64,000 bases of DNA from Aquimarina longa SW024 (GCF_001401755.1 NZ_KQ474099.1:615692-679691), one strand, 5' to 3'; numbered from the stretch's first letter, positions 27,566-35,784 are shown. Notes: generated by a model from the letters alone, not told the origin. Translations and numbers: made by a program.

Positions 27566-27596
27566 TTGTTCCCTTGCTTATATAGCATTACTTTTG
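27566..27596 (+). promoter_or_regulatory. Putative promoter of the PAAR/effector locus
   Basis: TTG (27566-27568), a 20-base spacer and TACTTTTG (27589-27596) fit the Bacteroidota consensus. Transcription would start about 200 bases before the PAAR gene. Confidence 0.5.
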
Positions 27597-27679
27597 GGAA
27601 TAATATATCGAATACACTAAATATACTAGTATACCAACAAAAAAACACATTCGATAAAAACTCATTAAACCGATACAAC

Positions 27680-27799
27680 ATGTCATTACAAACCACTACT
27701 ACTGTTTACCTATCAATAGCTAAAGTAGCCCCCTACCTTAGTAACCTCACTACCACACCACAGCACATCACTACACAAGTAACTGCAAAAATCAACTAA
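27680..27799 (+). CDS. Possible small protein before the PAAR gene
   Basis: MSLQTTTTVYLSIAKVAPYL begins a 39-residue frame that ends two bases before the PAAR start. The tight spacing suggests coupling, but the composition is Thr-rich and no family is recognised. It may be only a leader region. Confidence 0.25.
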   Translation: MSLQTTTTVYLSIAKVAPYLSNLTTTPQHITTQVTAKIN

Positions 27800-27801
27800 C
27801 T

Positions 27802-28263
27802 ATGCCAGGACCAGCAACCACAGTAGGCAGTATGCACCTATGTCCCATGTGTACAGGTACCGTACCCCATGTAGGAGGCCCCGTAATAGGCCCAGGAGTA
27901 CCCACCGTATTAATCGGCAATAAACCCGCCGCCATTATAGGAGATCTATGTACCTGCGTAGGACCACCAGATACTATTGTTACAGGAGTATCCTCTGTAC
28001 TAATCGGTGGTAAACCTGCCAGTACCCTAGGCGATACCACAGCACACGGCGGTAGTATTACAGAAGGCAACCCTACCGTACTAATCGGTACAGGATGTAG
28101 CCAACCAAGAGCAGTGATGCCCATTGCAGAAATACCGTTCCCCACCATCTCTATTGTTAATAGAATACTCGGCAATACCAGAGAAGCACAAGCCAATCAA
28201 CAAGAGTTACGAGAACAGGCAAAAAAACATGGATATCTTAGTTTAGTAGATTTTAGTATATAA
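27802..28263 (+). CDS. PAAR-domain spike-tip protein
   Basis: The 153-residue protein has the Gly/Pro-rich PAAR repeats (GGPVIGPGVPTVLIGNKPAAIIGD, GVSSVLIGGKPASTLGD, GNPTVLIG) that fold into the sharp cone capping a VgrG spike, with conserved His/Cys candidates for the metal site (HLCPMC). A short helical tail follows (about 115-153), which may dock the effector encoded 12 bases downstream. PAAR proteins load effectors on type VI or related contractile systems. No tube, sheath or VgrG gene lies in this window, so the machine itself must be elsewhere. Confidence 0.88.
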   Translation: MPGPATTVGSMHLCPMCTGTVPHVGGPVIGPGVPTVLIGNKPAAIIGDLCTCVGPPDTIVTGVSSVLIGGKPASTLGDTTAHGGSITEGNPTVLIGTGCSQPRAVMPIAEIPFPTISIVNRILGNTREAQANQQELREQAKKHGYLSLVDFSI

Positions 28264-28275
28264 AGAAAAGTAACT

Positions 28276-31257
28276 ATGAAAATTGACTATCCTATACTCC
28301 CATCAGACCATATTGACTCAGATGAGTTTACAAAAGAAGAGTTAATCGCTAAGTATTATGGGCATAAAAATCGTTTTGGATTTTTTCCTATAGGTAGACT
28401 AAACTCTTGGCATGGTGGTATTCATATAGAAGGATCTAGTACCGTAAGAGCCATTGCTGATGGTAGGATTATTGCTTATCGAATACCCAAAGATTATCTC
28501 ACAGAAAAAGATACAGACAGACAATATACCAACAGTTTTATCCTGATACAACACCATTTTGAAACCCCAAAAAAACAAAAAATACGCTTTTATAGCCTGT
28601 ATATGCACCTGTTACCAAAAAAACAAATGGAACAAACGGGTAATGTTCCTGATTTATATGCACAATATAGTATCAATGTAAAAACAGACAAAGTCCCACT
28701 GGGAACTATAGTGAGAAGGTATAGTCCAAAAGTAAAAGATACTTATCCAGATAATGGACGAACAGCAGAATACATGTTCATACCCAGAGGAAGTGTAATA
28801 AAAGAAGAAAAAAATGTGCCTGATACACATTGGACTAAAACTGTCGAAAAATACAAAAAGGTATATAAAGTATGTGTTTACAAAACAAAAAAAATATGCA
28901 TAAATAAAAATTACCTGATTAATAAAGGCGATAACAACTGGATGGTAAAGCATACCGCTAAAGAAAAAGATCGTTTTACTACTTCGACTACAAAAGGAGC
29001 CATGATATTTGATAGTATCGAAGGTACATATATTGGGATGGAATGCAAGGATACCGAGCTAAAAATAGAACAAACAAAAAATAAAAACTGGTATAAAATC
29101 AAAAAGACAGAACAATACATTCTGGTAAAAGACTGCACTCCTCTAAGCAAAAAAACAAAAGACGATGTCGTATTTGATACGACACAAAATGTAGATACAT
29201 CTATCAAAGCAGGGCAAGTTATCGGTATCCCTGGCAAATATGAGTTCGAAAAACAAAAATATTACAACACCCTGCATTTAGAGGTATTTACAGATGATAC
29301 AGAAATAGAAAACCTGATCAATAATGTAAAAAAAGACAATAGCCGTACAACTTATATCGCAACAAGCGGTCAAACACTACAATTGGCAAAACCCTGCAAT
29401 TTTTTAAAAGCCAATACCAAAGTAAAAATTTACCAGACTAAGGGTGATTATACACAAATCGGATTTGAAGACGTTTTTTATGAAATAGCCAATAAAACAA
29501 CCCACCTTCACTGGACCAAAAAAAGATCAATATATGTTAACGGAAAGAAAAAAACGAAATCAACCTATACCATTATAAAAGAACATTTTGATACTGTTAA
29601 TAACGAACTCGAAAACCTTTTGCCAAATGAAAACACTAAAGTATATCTAAAAAAACAACTTGCAGGTAGCAAAAGAATAATTGGGTATGGCACTGTACAA
29701 TCAGGTCAAAAATATTGGGTACCTTCTAGTGAAGTCACAGGAGAAATTGAGCAATGGGTATCTCTAACCGCAGATATAACCACGTTTTATGAAAAAGAAC
29801 CCGCCGACACCGATACCGACACTACACTTACTCAGGATATTGGTATACGTAAAACTGCCAATATCAAAGACAACGATGCTATAGAATGGTGGAAAGTAAA
29901 AGGTAAAAAAACACATACAGACAAACAAGGGTGGATCAAAAAAAGTGAGCTTACCGAAATAAACCCTTTTGACTGGACTAGCGAGCATTTTGGATGGGAG
30001 CTATTGCAAGACCCAGACAACATATATTTTTATCAATTTGGAAATACCGTAACAAGCAAAAACCCAAAAGATTTGGTAAAAAAAGTATGGCAAAAATTAA
30101 CTACCTTTGATACAGATAGAGACAAAGTACTCTCTGTATACGAACTACAAAAAGCCATGACCTCACAATCTGCTATATACAATCTAAGCAAGCTAATTTG
30201 TCAGCATGCCAGTGAGTGGAATACTGCCAGCAATATGGCTGATTTTAAAGACGAAGTACTTGCAATTTACCAAAAAGGTATCGATCAAGAAGAAGTAACC
30301 GCAGAGAAACAGGCAATGACAGAAGCCCGTGATGCCAAAATAGTCTTACTAGAAGATAAGATCAAAAATCTATGCTTTTGGGATCAAATCACAAGTGGTG
30401 ATATTATAGCAATGCCACAACGTAGAGAAGCCTATATAGATAGTAAATACAACCCAAAAAAGAGAATATTCCCTAAAGGAACAAGTGCAAAAGAGATCCT
30501 ATTAGGTAAAGAATTTGACGAATTAGAAAAAGAACGAATCCCAAGACAGTTTCCTAGCGATAGTAACAATATTTATCACCTACATCCGATTGCTTTCGTG
30601 GAACATATGAAATTGATATCTGCACCAACTACACCCCCGTGGTTAGAGGTAGCACTGGCAGAGGCTAAAAAGGCTAATTATATAGAAGAAAAACACAGCC
30701 CTCTAAGCAGTATGATCAAGTCATATCATACCTATGCTAATTATCCACAAGGAACTCATTCTACAGCATGGTGTTCTTCATTTGTAAATTGGTGCTTAAA
30801 TGAGTCAGGAAATAAAAATATTAAGTCAGCAGGTTCTCAAAGTGTATTATGGAATGAAGGCAAGTTATTTAAACGTATTGAAGAACCCGAATTTGGTTGT
30901 ATTGTACTATTTACAAACTATGTACAAAGTAATGGTAAGCAAACATCTTTTGGTCATGTAAGCTTTTTGTATGGAAAGGATAAGAAAGGAGATTTGATCT
31001 GTTTAGGAGGTAATCAGGGTAATAGAATTAAGTATTCTAGATATTATACTGATAAAGTCTGTAGTACTTTTAAACAATTCATCAAATCTGAAGGAAAATC
31101 AGTAATGGTAGAGCAGAAGTTTAATGGTTTCTTTTTACCGATAGGTTATCCTGCAGGAAATAATACAGAATTAAAAGAAGTGGACATAACCAGATTAAAT
31201 AACGAACTGGCTGGCAAAGCCGTAAAATCAGATAACAAAAATGAAAGTACTCGTTAG
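28276..31257 (+). CDS. Modular antibacterial effector with CHAP amidase tip
   Basis: The 993-residue protein directly follows PAAR. Residues 35-365 resemble an M23/LytM fold (WHGGIHIEGSSTVRAIADGRI, YSLYMHLLP, TLHLEVF), but the usual Asp ligand is His and the first His of HxH is Thr, so it may be inactive. SH3-like segments follow (to about 565). An exact EF-hand loop DTDRDKVLSVYE lies at 612-623. A core of about 170 residues (615-784) is repeated in the two downstream cassettes. The tip (785-993) is a TIGR02594/CHAP-type amidase with WC833SSFVNWC, GH894VSF and LGGNQGN. It probably cuts peptidoglycan in target cells. The downstream lipoprotein gene overlaps its end by 17 bases. Confidence 0.82.
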   Translation: MKIDYPILPSDHIDSDEFTKEELIAKYYGHKNRFGFFPIGRLNSWHGGIHIEGSSTVRAIADGRIIAYRIPKDYLTEKDTDRQYTNSFILIQHHFETPKKQKIRFYSLYMHLLPKKQMEQTGNVPDLYAQYSINVKTDKVPLGTIVRRYSPKVKDTYPDNGRTAEYMFIPRGSVIKEEKNVPDTHWTKTVEKYKKVYKVCVYKTKKICINKNYLINKGDNNWMVKHTAKEKDRFTTSTTKGAMIFDSIEGTYIGMECKDTELKIEQTKNKNWYKIKKTEQYILVKDCTPLSKKTKDDVVFDTTQNVDTSIKAGQVIGIPGKYEFEKQKYYNTLHLEVFTDDTEIENLINNVKKDNSRTTYIATSGQTLQLAKPCNFLKANTKVKIYQTKGDYTQIGFEDVFYEIANKTTHLHWTKKRSIYVNGKKKTKSTYTIIKEHFDTVNNELENLLPNENTKVYLKKQLAGSKRIIGYGTVQSGQKYWVPSSEVTGEIEQWVSLTADITTFYEKEPADTDTDTTLTQDIGIRKTANIKDNDAIEWWKVKGKKTHTDKQGWIKKSELTEINPFDWTSEHFGWELLQDPDNIYFYQFGNTVTSKNPKDLVKKVWQKLTTFDTDRDKVLSVYELQKAMTSQSAIYNLSKLICQHASEWNTASNMADFKDEVLAIYQKGIDQEEVTAEKQAMTEARDAKIVLLEDKIKNLCFWDQITSGDIIAMPQRREAYIDSKYNPKKRIFPKGTSAKEILLGKEFDELEKERIPRQFPSDSNNIYHLHPIAFVEHMKLISAPTTPPWLEVALAEAKKANYIEEKHSPLSSMIKSYHTYANYPQGTHSTAWCSSFVNWCLNESGNKNIKSAGSQSVLWNEGKLFKRIEEPEFGCIVLFTNYVQSNGKQTSFGHVSFLYGKDKKGDLICLGGNQGNRIKYSRYYTDKVCSTFKQFIKSEGKSVMVEQKFNGFFLPIGYPAGNNTELKEVDITRLNNELAGKAVKSDNKNESTR
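30119..30627 (+). repeat. Effector core, copy 1 (in the full-length gene)
   Basis: This 509-base segment aligns without gaps to 31884-32392 and, from offset 32, to 33924-34388. Most differences are single third-position changes. It begins inside the EF-hand loop and stops at the codons for MKLI, where the three tips diverge completely. Confidence 0.9.
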
Positions 31258-31732
31258 ATTATTATACTTATTATTTTTTCTTTTTACTTTAACATCTTGT
31301 AAAAAAGGGATAAATAAACCACCTATTGATTTAGTTGAAGTAGAAAAAACTCAAAAAGAAGTTTCTAAACTAGATTCTAAATCAGAGCAAAAATATAATT
31401 TTTCAAATTTCCTTGATGATTTTAAAAAGGCGGTAAAAAATAAAGATGATGAGTTCATTGAATCTAACATTAAGTTACCTTTAGAATATACAATGACAGG
31501 AGAATCAGAAATTATTAAAACTTACAATGATTTTAAAAAAAGCATATCCATAGAATACATTTTAGAAAGCGAACCTTATAACAAAACAGATAATGATTCA
31601 TACGATGTAACATATAGTAGGTCTACAGATATTGGAAATGGAGTTGAAGCTTATTATGGTATAACTTTTTTATTTAGAAAAGAAGATAATAAGTTTTATT
31701 TATTTAAAATTGATGAAGTTGAAGCAATATAA
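31241..31732 (+). CDS. Lipoprotein, probable immunity to the CHAP tip
   Basis: The 163-residue protein has a lipoprotein signal peptide (LFFLFTLTSCKKG, Cys about 20) and a small mixed alpha/beta domain (NFLDDFKKAVKNKDDEF to the end). No family is recognised. It overlaps the effector's stop by 17 bases. Immunity against a peptidoglycan-cutting toxin must act in the periplasm, which fits an exported lipoprotein. The role is inferred from position and export signal. Confidence 0.7.
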   Translation: MKVLVRLLYLLFFLFTLTSCKKGINKPPIDLVEVEKTQKEVSKLDSKSEQKYNFSNFLDDFKKAVKNKDDEFIESNIKLPLEYTMTGESEIIKTYNDFKKSISIEYILESEPYNKTDNDSYDVTYSRSTDIGNGVEAYYGITFLFRKEDNKFYLFKIDEVEAI

Positions 31733-31754
31733 GTATCTAGCTCTGCAAAGTTAG

Positions 31755-31795
31755 CAACTTGGTAGCGGTATGAGGTAAGCGGTAACAAATATAAG
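31755..31795 (+). repeat. Cassette boundary repeat, copy 1
   Basis: CAACTTGGTAGCGGTATGAG and TAAGCGGTAACAAATATAAG recur as TAACTTGGTAGCGATCTGAG and TAAGCGATAACGATATAAG at 33884-33922, and more weakly at 35610-35642. Each copy follows an immunity gene. Confidence 0.65.
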
Positions 31796-31800
31796 GTTAA

Positions 31801-31857
31801 GCCACGGCAATGTTTTGTTGTGGATTTTTGAAATTTTGCATTGCAAAATTTCAAAAA
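31801..31857 (+). terminator. Double hairpin between cassettes 1 and 2
   Basis: CCACGGCAA pairs with TTGTTGTGG (with G-U pairs) and is followed by ATTTTT, terminator-like. Next, TTTTTGAAATTTTGCA (31825-31840) and its exact complement (31842-31857) form a second hairpin. Both recur at 35644-35701 with paired changes in the stems. Confidence 0.65.
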
Positions 31858-31861
31858 ACAG

Positions 31862-33190
31862 ATGTTTAAGAACAATAACTATCGAGACAAAGTACTCTCT
31901 GTATACGAACTACAAAAAGCCATGACCTCACAATCTGCTATATACAATCTAAGCAAACTAATTTGTCAGCATGCCAGTGAGTGGAATACTGCCAGCAATA
32001 TGGCTGATTTTAAAAACGAAGTACTTGCGATTTACCAAAAAGGTATCGATCAAGAAGAAGTAACCGCAGAGAAACAGGCAATGACAGAAGCTCGTGATGC
32101 CAAAATAGCCTTGCTAGAAGATAAGATCAAAAAATTATGCTTTTGGGATCAAATTACCAGTAGCGATATAGTACCTATGCCACAGCGTAGAGAAGCCTAT
32201 ATAGACAGTAAGTACAACCCAACACATAGGATATTCCCCAAAGGAACAAGTGCAAAAGAGATCCTATTAAGCAAAGAGTTTGACGAATTAGAAAAAGAAC
32301 GAATCCCAAGGCAGTTCCCTCAGGATAGTAACAATATTTATCACTTACATCCTATTGCTTTTGTAGAACATATGAAACTCATTACCGCGCCTAGATATGA
32401 ACCTGATCATGGGGATTGGTATGACCCTATCGTGAATCCACAGGTTAGAGGACATTATCCGGGAGGACATTTAGGTATACATAGTGAACATAAAGGATGG
32501 GACACAGATCGTAGTAGGGCAATTAAACGAAGAAAAACAAGCTCTGGAAGCACTAGAATGCATCACGGTTTAGATATTTATGCACCTATTGGCACACCTA
32601 TTTATGCTTGTCAGGATACTACTTACATTGGGAGGCATACTTTTCAAACGAAAGCGGGAGGTTTTAATCTTAATTTCCAAGTTAAATTTAAGGAGAAGAA
32701 GTATATAATTGGGTATTGTCATATGATTCATTTTGAAGAAACTGAATTTTGTTTAGGAGGTTCAGCAAAAGAAGGGGATTATTATCCAAGAGAATACCAT
32801 ACTTATGAATCATGTTTAAATACTAGAACCATCCATTTTAAAGATAAAAATGGTAAGAATGTAAGTGGTAAGGGGTATAAGGTAACCTATAACCCTACAG
32901 CTAATACCCTGACTATTGATAAAATGGTCGTGGATTTAGATATTGCTAAAAAAACCTTTAAAAAAGGGACATCTACATTATTTAAAAAAGGTGATGTTGT
33001 CGGTTATGTTGGCATGACGGGTAATGCCGTACAACACCGAAATACAGCACACCTCCATTTGTTTATGTATGATATAGCTGAAGGCAAAGAAAAAGAACCT
33101 ATGAAATTATTGAAAGACTATATCAATAATGAAGAAGAAGGCGATACGATGAGTAAACAAGATGGGTATACCCCAAGTTCAGAATGGTAG
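31862..33190 (+). CDS. Headless effector cassette with M23 endopeptidase tip
   Basis: The frame from the ATG at 31862 encodes about 442 residues: a few extra residues (MFKNNNY), then the core seen in the full-length effector (RDKVLSVYELQ to MKLI), then a new tip. The tip is a lysostaphin-like M23 peptidase with MHHGLDIYAPIGTPIYA and HLHLFMYD, here with all zinc ligands present. No PAAR-docking or N-terminal region is present, so it is probably not delivered as it stands and serves as a donor for recombination. A TTG start at 31841 inside the hairpin is less likely. A lipoprotein gene follows. Confidence 0.8.
   Translation: MFKNNNYRDKVLSVYELQKAMTSQSAIYNLSKLICQHASEWNTASNMADFKNEVLAIYQKGIDQEEVTAEKQAMTEARDAKIALLEDKIKKLCFWDQITSSDIVPMPQRREAYIDSKYNPTHRIFPKGTSAKEILLSKEFDELEKERIPRQFPQDSNNIYHLHPIAFVEHMKLITAPRYEPDHGDWYDPIVNPQVRGHYPGGHLGIHSEHKGWDTDRSRAIKRRKTSSGSTRMHHGLDIYAPIGTPIYACQDTTYIGRHTFQTKAGGFNLNFQVKFKEKKYIIGYCHMIHFEETEFCLGGSAKEGDYYPREYHTYESCLNTRTIHFKDKNGKNVSGKGYKVTYNPTANTLTIDKMVVDLDIAKKTFKKGTSTLFKKGDVVGYVGMTGNAVQHRNTAHLHLFMYDIAEGKEKEPMKLLKDYINNEEEGDTMSKQDGYTPSSEW
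31884..32392 (+). repeat. Effector core, copy 2
   Basis: Gap-free copy of 30119-30627 at high identity, joined to an M23 tip in place of the CHAP tip. Confidence 0.9.
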
Positions 33191-33207
33191 TTAAAAATTT
33201 ACAGCTT

Positions 33208-33828
33208 ATGAAAAATACGTTTTTAAATATTGTATTGATAATTTTATTAATTGCCTGTAAGAATACCCCTGACACAACCGTTTCTAAGGTTGTAACACCC
33301 AAGGAAAAAAGCACACCTGTTAATCATCAACAGACAAAGGATACTGCTAAACAAAAAACAGCTATTGAGAAAACCTTTGACAATAAATTGTCTCAACTTG
33401 AGGAATTTAAAAAATATTCAGATGTCGGTTGGCATACTATTATAGATCAGACTAATGAAAAAGAACTTAATAATAAATATTCGAATTTTGCTTTACATAC
33501 TCTAGAAACTATTGAGAAAATTAGAGAAGGGGTTAGTAGGCGTAAAGGAGTAAAATACATAGTAATGGTAAATGGGAATAAAATAGTCAACTATACAGAA
33601 ATAGATTATACTAATATTCCTAAAGGTTCACAGTACTATATTGATGGTATCCAATACAAGGGTAAAATAGATAAGGAGTTAGTAGCTTTTGCTAAATCAT
33701 GGGATGAAGACGAAGAAGAGATCATTACAGAGATTTATAAAGTTTATAGAGCAGACAAGGAAACTGGTAAGATATTAGAAATTCCTACAGATGGTGTTAC
33801 GATTATAGCAGATTATTGGAGACCTTAA
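33208..33828 (+). CDS. Lipoprotein, probable immunity to the M23 tip
   Basis: The start at 33208 gives a clean lipoprotein signal (NIVLIILLIACKN, Cys about 17); the upstream ATG at 33184 would add eight residues before it. The 206-residue protein has a low-complexity linker (about 20-60) and a globular domain (GWHTIIDQTNEKELNNKYSN onward) of no recognised family. It sits directly behind the M23 tip, as expected for its immunity protein. Confidence 0.68.
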   Translation: MKNTFLNIVLIILLIACKNTPDTTVSKVVTPKEKSTPVNHQQTKDTAKQKTAIEKTFDNKLSQLEEFKKYSDVGWHTIIDQTNEKELNNKYSNFALHTLETIEKIREGVSRRKGVKYIVMVNGNKIVNYTEIDYTNIPKGSQYYIDGIQYKGKIDKELVAFAKSWDEDEEEIITEIYKVYRADKETGKILEIPTDGVTIIADYWRP

Positions 33829-33883
33829 AGTTTTATTCCCCAGCTGCAAAGTCTCCCGACTTAGCGTCCCATCGTAAAGTTTG

Positions 33884-33922
33884 TAACTTGGTAGCGATCT
33901 GAGTAAGCGATAACGATATAAG
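33884..33922 (+). repeat. Cassette boundary repeat, copy 2
   Basis: Second copy of the boundary motif, directly joined to core copy 3. The double hairpin and the first 32 bases of the core are missing here. Confidence 0.6.
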
Positions 33923-33923
33923 A

Positions 33924-34388
33924 AAAGCCATGACCTCACAATCCGCTATATACAATCTAAGCAAGCTAATTTGTTTGCATGCCAGTGAGTGGGATACTGC
34001 CAACAATATGGCTGATTTTAAAGACGAAGTACTTGCAATTTACCAAAAAGGTATCGATCAGGAAGAAGTAGCAGAAGAAAAGCAGGCAATGACAGAAGCC
34101 CGTGATGCCAAAATAGTCTTACTAGAAGATAAGATCAAAAATCTATGCTTTTGGGATCAAATCACAAGTGGTGATATTATAGCAATGCCACAACGTAGAG
34201 AAGCCTATATAGATAGTAAATACAACCCAAAAAAGAGAATATTCCCTAAAGGAACAAGTGCAGAAGAAATACTATTAGGCAATGAGTTCGACGAATTAGA
34301 GAAAGAACGAATCCCAAGACAGTTTCCTAGCGATAGTAACAATATTTATCATCTACACCCTATTGCTTTTGTAGAGCATATGAAACTG
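33924..34388 (+). repeat. Effector core, copy 3
   Basis: Gap-free with copies 1 and 2 from offset 32 to the MKLI codons. It is nearly identical to copy 1 over most of its length. Confidence 0.9.
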
Positions 34389-34886
34389 ATTTGTGGAAAT
34401 GAAGGAGTAATTGAAATTACGAGAAAATGGGAGCATTGGACTGGCAGCAATTATAATAGTACAACAATTAGTAGTTTTGAAGTAGGCGGAACTAAAATTA
34501 AGGGGTATATAGCAGAACCATATGGTGCTGAAACTATAAAAAGTGGTAAAGACAAAAGAATACCTGTTGGTACTTATAACCTTACATGGCATACTTCTGA
34601 TAATTTTCCTAAGAATAAATATGTTAAAAAGGGAAGGCCCATTCTTGAAAATGGATTTCCAAAATTATATAATGATAAAGTATCTGAAGATAGAGGTATT
34701 TTAATTCATGTGGGTAATGATGGCGAAGATTCAGAAGGTTGTCTTTTGCCAGGTAAAGGGTTAAAGAAAAAAGATGAAAAAGTGGTAGGCATCAAAAGTA
34801 GTACTGATATGTTCTATGAATTAATCTCTTATATTGAGAAAAATGGTATCAACAATGTCAAAGTAATGATTAAAGATGAAATATAA
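33930..34886 (+). CDS. Headless effector cassette with DUF5675 (YkuD-like) tip
   Basis: The 318-residue frame begins at MTSQSAIYNLSK within the core, lacks the EF-hand half, and ends in a tip of about 165 residues. The tip contains GTYNLTWHTS and GILIHVGNDGEDSEGCLLPG, matching DUF5675 proteins and resembling the His/Ser-x-Gly-Cys centre of L,D-transpeptidases. That suggests it acts on peptidoglycan. Like the previous cassette it has no delivery region and is followed by an exported small protein, whose start overlaps it by 11 bases. Confidence 0.75.
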   Translation: MTSQSAIYNLSKLICLHASEWDTANNMADFKDEVLAIYQKGIDQEEVAEEKQAMTEARDAKIVLLEDKIKNLCFWDQITSGDIIAMPQRREAYIDSKYNPKKRIFPKGTSAEEILLGNEFDELEKERIPRQFPSDSNNIYHLHPIAFVEHMKLICGNEGVIEITRKWEHWTGSNYNSTTISSFEVGGTKIKGYIAEPYGAETIKSGKDKRIPVGTYNLTWHTSDNFPKNKYVKKGRPILENGFPKLYNDKVSEDRGILIHVGNDGEDSEGCLLPGKGLKKKDEKVVGIKSSTDMFYELISYIEKNGINNVKVMIKDEI

Positions 34887-35613
34887 AATCATAAGAATAC
34901 TAGTTTTATTTACAACTTTATTTTCTACGTTCAATACTTTTTCTCAAGATTGCAGTGCAGAATTATGGTATAATACTTTTGTAAATAGATTAGGCACAGA
35001 ATTAAAAGAATGCATTATATCAGAAGATGGAAAAAATGATTTTAGTGGTATATTGTTACAAGATAAAACTTTGTATATCGGTTATATAGGTAAATCTAAA
35101 AAAAGACTAAGAATAAACTTTAATTCTATTAAAAAAGATAAGTCTGTAGATGACAAATATAATGTTATAGGAGAAACGACTGTTGGAGAAAACAAAAGAA
35201 GTTTTGAAGGCTATATTTTATTAGATAACATTTGTTGTTTTAAGGATTTTTCATACGGGGTAGATGACTGGATGGAAGGAAAAGTTAAAAATCAAGGTAT
35301 AGTAAAAGGTAAATTTTACTTTTCTGAAAATTCTAAATATAGTGCGACAGGTTTTTTCGATGGAATACTGGTTTTAAAATGGTTTGTAGATAATAATGGC
35401 TTACTAAAATATGATGATATCGAAAGTGATAGAGACTCTTATGCAAATAACGAATTTTTAGGTACATGGACAAGCTATAAGACAGGTAAGTCATCCCCTG
35501 TAGCTTGGGGGCAATATCGTATACCTTGTGCTGGCGATCTAGATATAGGAGCAGCAGAATTTATGCCTAATGAAAAATATCATAAATATGGTTGGGCAGA
35601 TTATAAACCGTAG
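34876..35613 (+). CDS. Exported protein, probable immunity to the DUF5675 tip
   Basis: The 245-residue protein has a signal peptide (ending NTFSQDC) and a Gly/Phe-rich beta domain with GKSKKRLRINF and GKFYFSENSKYSATGFFDG. No family is recognised. Its start lies inside the end of the tip gene, so translation is probably coupled. Periplasmic location fits immunity to a cell-wall-active toxin. Confidence 0.62.
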   Translation: MKYKIIRILVLFTTLFSTFNTFSQDCSAELWYNTFVNRLGTELKECIISEDGKNDFSGILLQDKTLYIGYIGKSKKRLRINFNSIKKDKSVDDKYNVIGETTVGENKRSFEGYILLDNICCFKDFSYGVDDWMEGKVKNQGIVKGKFYFSENSKYSATGFFDGILVLKWFVDNNGLLKYDDIESDRDSYANNEFLGTWTSYKTGKSSPVAWGQYRIPCAGDLDIGAAEFMPNEKYHKYGWADYKP

Positions 35614-35642
35614 CAGTATGAGTAAGCAATACAATATATAAG
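35610..35642 (+). repeat. Cassette boundary repeat, copy 3
   Basis: GTAGCAGTATGAGTAAGCAA and ACAATATATAAG match the other two boundary copies and include the stop codon of the preceding gene. Confidence 0.45.
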
Positions 35643-35643
35643 T

Positions 35644-35701
35644 AATCCACAGCAGTAATGTTGTGGTTTTTTGAAATTTTACAATGTAAAATTTCAAAAA
35701 A
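35644..35701 (+). terminator. Double hairpin after cassette 3
   Basis: CCACAGCA/TGTTGTGG followed by TTTTTT forms a terminator, and TTTTTTGAAATTTTACA (35667-35683) with its exact complement (35685-35701) forms a second hairpin. Relative to 31825-31857 the loop-proximal pairs changed from GC to AT on both sides. Confidence 0.65.
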
Positions 35702-35737
35702 CAGATGTTTAAGAATAATAACCATCGAGATAAAGTA
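35702..35737 (+). pseudogene. Truncated start of a fourth cassette
   Basis: CAGATGTTTAAGAATAATAA followed by CCATCGAGATAAAGTA matches the start of cassette 2 (31859-31895) and then breaks off. What follows (to 35784) shows no toxin or immunity gene. Confidence 0.7.
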
Positions 35738-35784
35738 TGCTCTGCCCGAATAAAGGTAGCAACTCCAGAGTATAAACAAATTAA

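Noticed and set aside
27792-28196. Antisense frame over the PAAR gene
   Set aside because: It mirrors the Gly/Pro-rich repeats of the PAAR gene and has no features of its own.
31841-31861. TTG start for headless cassette 2
   Set aside because: It lies in the hairpin arm. The ATG at 31862 is the first plausible start, and the cassette may not be translated at all.
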